From Anaerolineaceae bacterium UBA6107 (GTDB lineage Bacteria > Chloroflexota > Anaerolineae > Anaerolineales > Anaerolineaceae): a stretch of 64,000 bases of DNA. Where the stretch lies: NCBI GenBank assembly GCA_002428455.1, contig DIWL01000080.1, forward strand, positions 33,376 to 97,375. Reading direction: 5' to 3'. Shown in pieces: positions 60,804 to 64,000 of this stretch. The position numbers and the translations under genes were made by a program. The notes below the pieces were generated by a model, which worked only from the letters and a program-made list of their open reading frames with translations, searched no databases and was not told the DNA's origin. Every line of letters starts with the position of its first letter. Positions within the stretch are counted from its first letter, which is position 1.

Positions 60804-61883
60804 CTCTTGGTAAGTGTTCGAACACGGATTTCCCCAGCTGTAAGACATTTTTCTTTCCCCCAAATCCATCACCAGGCTGACGATGGTTTTCGATTGGGTT
60901 GAAGTCTGGTTTTCGACCGGAAGGTGTTGGCAGATCGAATCCGGGTAGTTTTCGTGGTCTGCGAGCATGGATTGGAAAGATTGCATTGAATGCGTTTCAT
61001 GTTGGGAAAGCAGGGAAATGATCCGGGAATAGCGGCGGTCAGTCTTCTCCTGTCCTGTGCGCGTTTTTTCCATCTGCTGCATTTTCGGCGAAAGGTAATG
61101 GTTGGTATGCGCCAGACAGCCATTTTCTGCGGGAATCACCTGGTACGTACTCGCTGAAACCTCCACATTGTAAATCTCGCCATCGGGATGAGCGAGGAGA
61201 TGGTTATAACCTGCTGCCCTCAGCGGTGGATGGGTACGATTCACTGCTTCCTCCATCGTTCGTGCAGCTAAAACTGCCCGGGACACAATTACACGTGGAA
61301 TTCCGACCCTGAGGTCGTTCGGATATACCGAATCGCAGCTTTGGGCGATACCCGCCTCGTTAAAACCGATGTTGGGCAAAAGCCCTCCGTAGGACATGGC
61401 GATGAATGCGGGTTCGTTCACCGGGTGGGCAATCAGGAAGTACACATCCGGCTCATCCTCTGCCAACCAATCCTCGTTGTGGCCAAGTATGACAGACCCC
61501 GCTGTACGCGACCTGCCGGCGGCGAGGCTGGTGCATTTTTGCAGGTGCAGGGCGTCAACTGCCACGCACTCGAAGGCATTCACCACGGCCAGGTCAGCGT
61601 AGTTAACATTTGCACCTTCTGCGATCCCACGGATCTCTTCAATGTATTGCGGGTGAGTTTGTAGTGCAAAAAACATGTATTTCAACGCCTGAAGCACCGC
61701 GCCATCCCATGATAGTTGCAACGCAGAAAAATTGTGACCAAAATAGGCACGCGTGTTTTCCACCCCATGCTGCACTTTTGCGCGGATGGATTCCCCGATC
61801 TGTTGACCCATCGCGCGGTTTGTTCCGCGTACTTCGAGTATCGGTGGGAGTTGTGATTGATCTATTGTTGAGAAGTTCCCCAT
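60786..61883 (-). CDS. C45-family acyltransferase/amidohydrolase-like protein
   Basis: A 365-aa N-terminal-nucleophile hydrolase-like protein of the acyl-CoA:6-aminopenicillanic-acid acyltransferase group. The putative self-cleavage site is before C117 in LQKCTSLA; ILGHNEDW and GLLPNIGFNEAGIAQSCDS are the family's conserved segments. Such proteins mature by autoproteolysis and cleave amide bonds; the bacterial substrates are largely unknown. No signal peptide. It is transcribed toward nadD. Confidence 0.82.
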   Translation of the reverse strand: MGNFSTIDQSQLPPILEVRGTNRAMGQQIGESIRAKVQHGVENTRAYFGHNFSALQLSWDGAVLQALKYMFFALQTHPQYIEEIRGIAEGANVNYADLAVVNAFECVAVDALHLQKCTSLAAGRSRTAGSVILGHNEDWLAEDEPDVYFLIAHPVNEPAFIAMSYGGLLPNIGFNEAGIAQSCDSVYPNDLRVGIPRVIVSRAVLAARTMEEAVNRTHPPLRAAGYNHLLAHPDGEIYNVEVSASTYQVIPAENGCLAHTNHYLSPKMQQMEKTRTGQEKTDRRYSRIISLLSQHETHSMQSFQSMLADHENYPDSICQHLPVENQTSTQSKTIVSLVMDLGERKMSYSWGNPCSNTYQEIIPGF

Positions 61884-61925
61884 ACAATTACTATAAGCAA
61901 TCTTCCGGAAAAACGCAAATCACAA

Positions 61926-61955
61926 AAAAACCGGCTGAATGAACAGCCGGTTTTT
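61926..61955. terminator. terminator after the toast-rack lipoprotein gene
   Basis: AAAAACCGGCT / AGCCGGTTTTT perfect stem, 8-base loop, with U-runs in both directions. Confidence 0.88.
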
Positions 61956-61971
61956 GTAAAGTAACAGAAAA

Positions 61972-62823
61972 TCACTCCTTGATCAACTCAAGATCGCCTA
62001 CTGACATGTCGATATTGATTGTGATCAATGCCCCTTCAGTTCCAGCCAAATAGCGGTTGTTTTCCGAAGTCCAAGTGCCGTTAAGATCAACGTTGCTCAA
62101 TTCGCCGTCAATGGTCACCTCAGCGCGCGCGTTTGCCGGGATGATGACTTTGATGCTGCTGACGCCCGATTTAATGCTGACGTTTATATCAGTGGAGTTT
62201 TCACCAGAGAAATCAAGTGTGTAATCTCCGACACCACTGCCAAACTCGATCTGGCTGACATTTGCGTTTCCCAGGCCGTACAATTCCACATTAGAAGCTC
62301 CGGTTGTATAGGTGAAATTGCTCATCGCACTTGTGTTCGGCTCATCAAACCTGACCTTGGAGGAACTTGCACCATCTGAAATTGAGAGACTCGTGATCGC
62401 GAGACCGCCCAGGTTCAGGTTCCCTTCATATGCACCTGTGGACAGGCTGAGGGAGATGGGCATGGCACCAAGTTTTAGTTGCCATTCATTCATTAGCTTC
62501 ATGTCCGATGGCAGTGAAACAGTAGAGGAGGTCTTTTGGGATAGGGTGACTGTGCTGCCGTCACGGGTGATCACGGGTTTCCAGGCTTCAAAATTGTAGG
62601 TGATGGTTCCTTCTACAAGCTGGTCAGTACCACCATCAATATCAAGGGAGCCGGCACCCATTTCAATAATCACGTTCGATACATCTGCACCAGCCTCTGG
62701 TGCTTCAGCAACTGTTATCGTTTGAGTTGGGCCGGTTTTTACTGTCGGTAAATTGACAGTGAAGGAGCAACCGATTAGAACTAACGCGGCGGTCAATAAA
62801 GTAAGGATTTTAATGATTTTCAT
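61972..62823 (-). CDS. toast_rack / DUF4097-like lipoprotein
   Basis: A 283-aa exported lipoprotein (lipobox LIGC, C19). The rest consists of beta-strand repeats with regular Gly-Asp-Gly turns (VIIEMGAGSLDIDGG, IEFGSGVGDYTLDFSG, VSIKSGVSSIKVIIP), the beta-helix-like pattern of toast-rack, DUF4097 and LiaF-type adhesin folds linked with cell-envelope stress in other bacteria. It lies 20 bases downstream of the bactofilin-like gene on the same strand. Confidence 0.75.
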   Translation of the reverse strand: MKIIKILTLLTAALVLIGCSFTVNLPTVKTGPTQTITVAEAPEAGADVSNVIIEMGAGSLDIDGGTDQLVEGTITYNFEAWKPVITRDGSTVTLSQKTSSTVSLPSDMKLMNEWQLKLGAMPISLSLSTGAYEGNLNLGGLAITSLSISDGASSSKVRFDEPNTSAMSNFTYTTGASNVELYGLGNANVSQIEFGSGVGDYTLDFSGENSTDINVSIKSGVSSIKVIIPANARAEVTIDGELSNVDLNGTWTSENNRYLAGTEGALITINIDMSVGDLELIKE

Positions 62824-62843
62824 GTGACACCTCTGTTAATTTT

Positions 62844-63920
62844 TTATTCCTGGTTTTCAAGTGGAGTGGGTGGTTCCGTTGGTGTGGGAGGGGCAGGGGA
62901 TTCAATTGGATCTATCGGGGTCACCTCTGCTTCCGGTTGAATCACCGCCTGATACAGTTTTTTAACATACTTCTCTGAACCAACCCGGCTGGTGATCACT
63001 GCGCCAAGCCCGACGATTCCCACGATAAAGCCAATTACCCATCCCATACACGGGATCAGACCCGCGATACCGGTTACCAGGCTGAGTAAAAGGGTACCGA
63101 CACCGGCAGAGATTGACGGGTGCCAGGTGGTTTTGAACAGTGTGGCAAGTCGTTGACCGACTTCGTAACCTACAGCGATGAATCCCAGGAGCAGGGCAAG
63201 ACCCAGGGCGATGAAAGCGACTAAACTGACCGGGATAAGGATAATCGTGATCGCGAGCAGTAGCAGCATGATCGGGGCGACGATGATGGTCAAGAGTCCA
63301 ATCCCACCGCTGACCAGCGGTTCACACACCACGTTTGCTGCAATATTCTTAACATTGTGGGGTAACAACAGCCCAACCAAAACAGCCAGAACTCCCATCG
63401 CGAGTGCTTCAAAAATGGTGGTTAGAAGTCCTCTCAATGGATCACGCCAATCACTAAAAGGTATCCAGCGCATCCGTTGGTTTGCCGCCTCTTCACCGAT
63501 AAAGTTTGGGGATTCCTCCTCGATCGTTCCATTGATTACCGCCCCGGACGAACGCTGCAGGTTGGCACCCAGCATGGATAGATTGCCATTGATAATTGCG
63601 CTATCGCCGAGGTTTACCGCCCCGCCGATCGACACGATGTTACCGTTCACAGAACCATCGATGCCGAGCGTGCCACCGATCAGGACCAGGTCACCATTGA
63701 TTTCGGATCCGTTCGCAGTTGTGGCTGTACCCCCAATGATGAGCATGCTGCCATCCAGCGTGTCACCTGATGCCAGACGGAAGGTGTTGCCGATGACAAC
63801 CTGATCGCCGGTGATTGTGCTGCCGGTTGGCGGGTTGTCGTCCTGGGCCAGCACGGGTATCGGTGCAGCTACCATTAAAGCCAGGATCAATACAAGTAAG
63901 ATTAGCAGTGATTTTTTCAT
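62844..63920 (-). CDS. exported bactofilin-like beta-repeat protein with membrane helices
   Basis: 358 aa. A signal peptide ends near AQDD. Residues ~30-140 are short beta repeats (GSTITGDQVVIGNTF, NGDLVLIGGTLGIDGSVNGNIVSIGG) similar to bactofilin/polymer-forming repeats but outside the cell. About five membrane helices span ~165-310, followed by a Pro-rich tail. The last part recalls small membrane proteins of envelope-stress loci. Its ATG overlaps the stop of the preceding gene (ATGA), so translation is coupled. Confidence 0.75.
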   Translation of the reverse strand: MKKSLLILLVLILALMVAAPIPVLAQDDNPPTGSTITGDQVVIGNTFRLASGDTLDGSMLIIGGTATTANGSEINGDLVLIGGTLGIDGSVNGNIVSIGGAVNLGDSAIINGNLSMLGANLQRSSGAVINGTIEEESPNFIGEEAANQRMRWIPFSDWRDPLRGLLTTIFEALAMGVLAVLVGLLLPHNVKNIAANVVCEPLVSGGIGLLTIIVAPIMLLLLAITIILIPVSLVAFIALGLALLLGFIAVGYEVGQRLATLFKTTWHPSISAGVGTLLLSLVTGIAGLIPCMGWVIGFIVGIVGLGAVITSRVGSEKYVKKLYQAVIQPEAEVTPIDPIESPAPPTPTEPPTPLENQE

Positions 63921-64000
63921 TTGTTTTCCACCTTTTTAATTGCTAATTTCCATACGGATAACCCAAGCGTAAAGCTGGCCAGCAGTAACCAACCACCCAG
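63917..64000 (-). CDS. C-terminal end of a small membrane protein (truncated by window edge)
   Basis: The frame is open to the right edge and encodes 27 residues, LGGWLLLASFTLGLSVWKLA followed by a basic tail, ending in TGA. It looks like a closing membrane helix. The stop overlaps the next start. Identity cannot be told; context suggests an envelope-stress protein. Confidence 0.6.
   Translation of the reverse strand: MGGWLLLASFTLGLSVWKLAIKKVENK

Noticed and set aside
63178..63804. Plus-strand open frame of 208 aa
   Set aside because: Antisense to the bactofilin-like gene; no Shine-Dalgarno, low-complexity composition.

Overview
The window is a gene-dense bacterial chromosome segment with no rRNA or tRNA gene, CRISPR array, transposase or phage gene that I could find. 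Gene content suggests Chloroflexota, probably class Anaerolineae. Signs are GSI-alpha glutamine synthetase, PPDK, secreted lipoproteins with Thr/Pro 'TPTPT' linkers, an NBR1-type Ig lipoprotein, a C39-like peptidase, CpXC and toast-rack proteins, and SelB. This assignment is inference; no 16S gene is present.

Layout. 1-6.6 kb: end of a BMP-family ABC permease, threonine synthase, a GT2 glycosyltransferase, an uncharacterised fold-type II PLP enzyme, a hypothetical protein and a dihydropyrimidinase. 6.6-10.2 kb: three coupled complex-I/hydrogenase-4-like membrane subunits without catalytic partners. 10.2-13.3 kb: a coiled-coil protein and selB. 13.3-17.2 kb: rplU, rpmA, an L31 with an RNA-polymerase alpha-CTD-like tail, tdk, hpt and a CCA-type nucleotidyltransferase. 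17.2-26.6 kb: a response regulator, ppdK, a TPR/lytic-transglycosylase lipoprotein and a SAM by-product salvage set (mtnA, PfkB-type nucleoside kinase, ahcY). 26.6-29.3 kb: recA and two secreted proteins. 29.6-31.8 kb: a peroxiredoxin-like gene with an in-frame UGA read as selenocysteine, then glnA behind a long structured leader ending in an intrinsic terminator.

31.9-45 kb: an undecaprenyl-diphosphatase fused to a PstS-like domain, tgt, an SLC13 transporter, recJ, an EamA transporter, an AAA ATPase, GDPD, a threonine-dehydratase-like enzyme and a GH3-like secreted protein. 45-51 kb: a Ser/Thr kinase divergent from an FHA-winged-helix regulator, a CpXC protein, a soluble histidine kinase and a class III aminotransferase. 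51.4-60.8 kb: YvcK-like protein, gap, pgk, rpsT, argS, a cyclic-2,3-diphosphoglycerate-synthetase-like protein, obg and nadD. 60.8-64 kb: a C45-type hydrolase and an envelope cluster truncated at the right edge.

The strongest unusual signals are: (1) a UGA/Sec peroxiredoxin with a SECIS-like hairpin at the expected distance, with selB in the same window; (2) a glnA leader that resembles the glmS ribozyme but appears to lack the catalytic G and carries an insertion, followed by a terminator abutting the Shine-Dalgarno; (3) the UppP-PstS-like fusion; (4) the L31-alphaCTD-like fusion.
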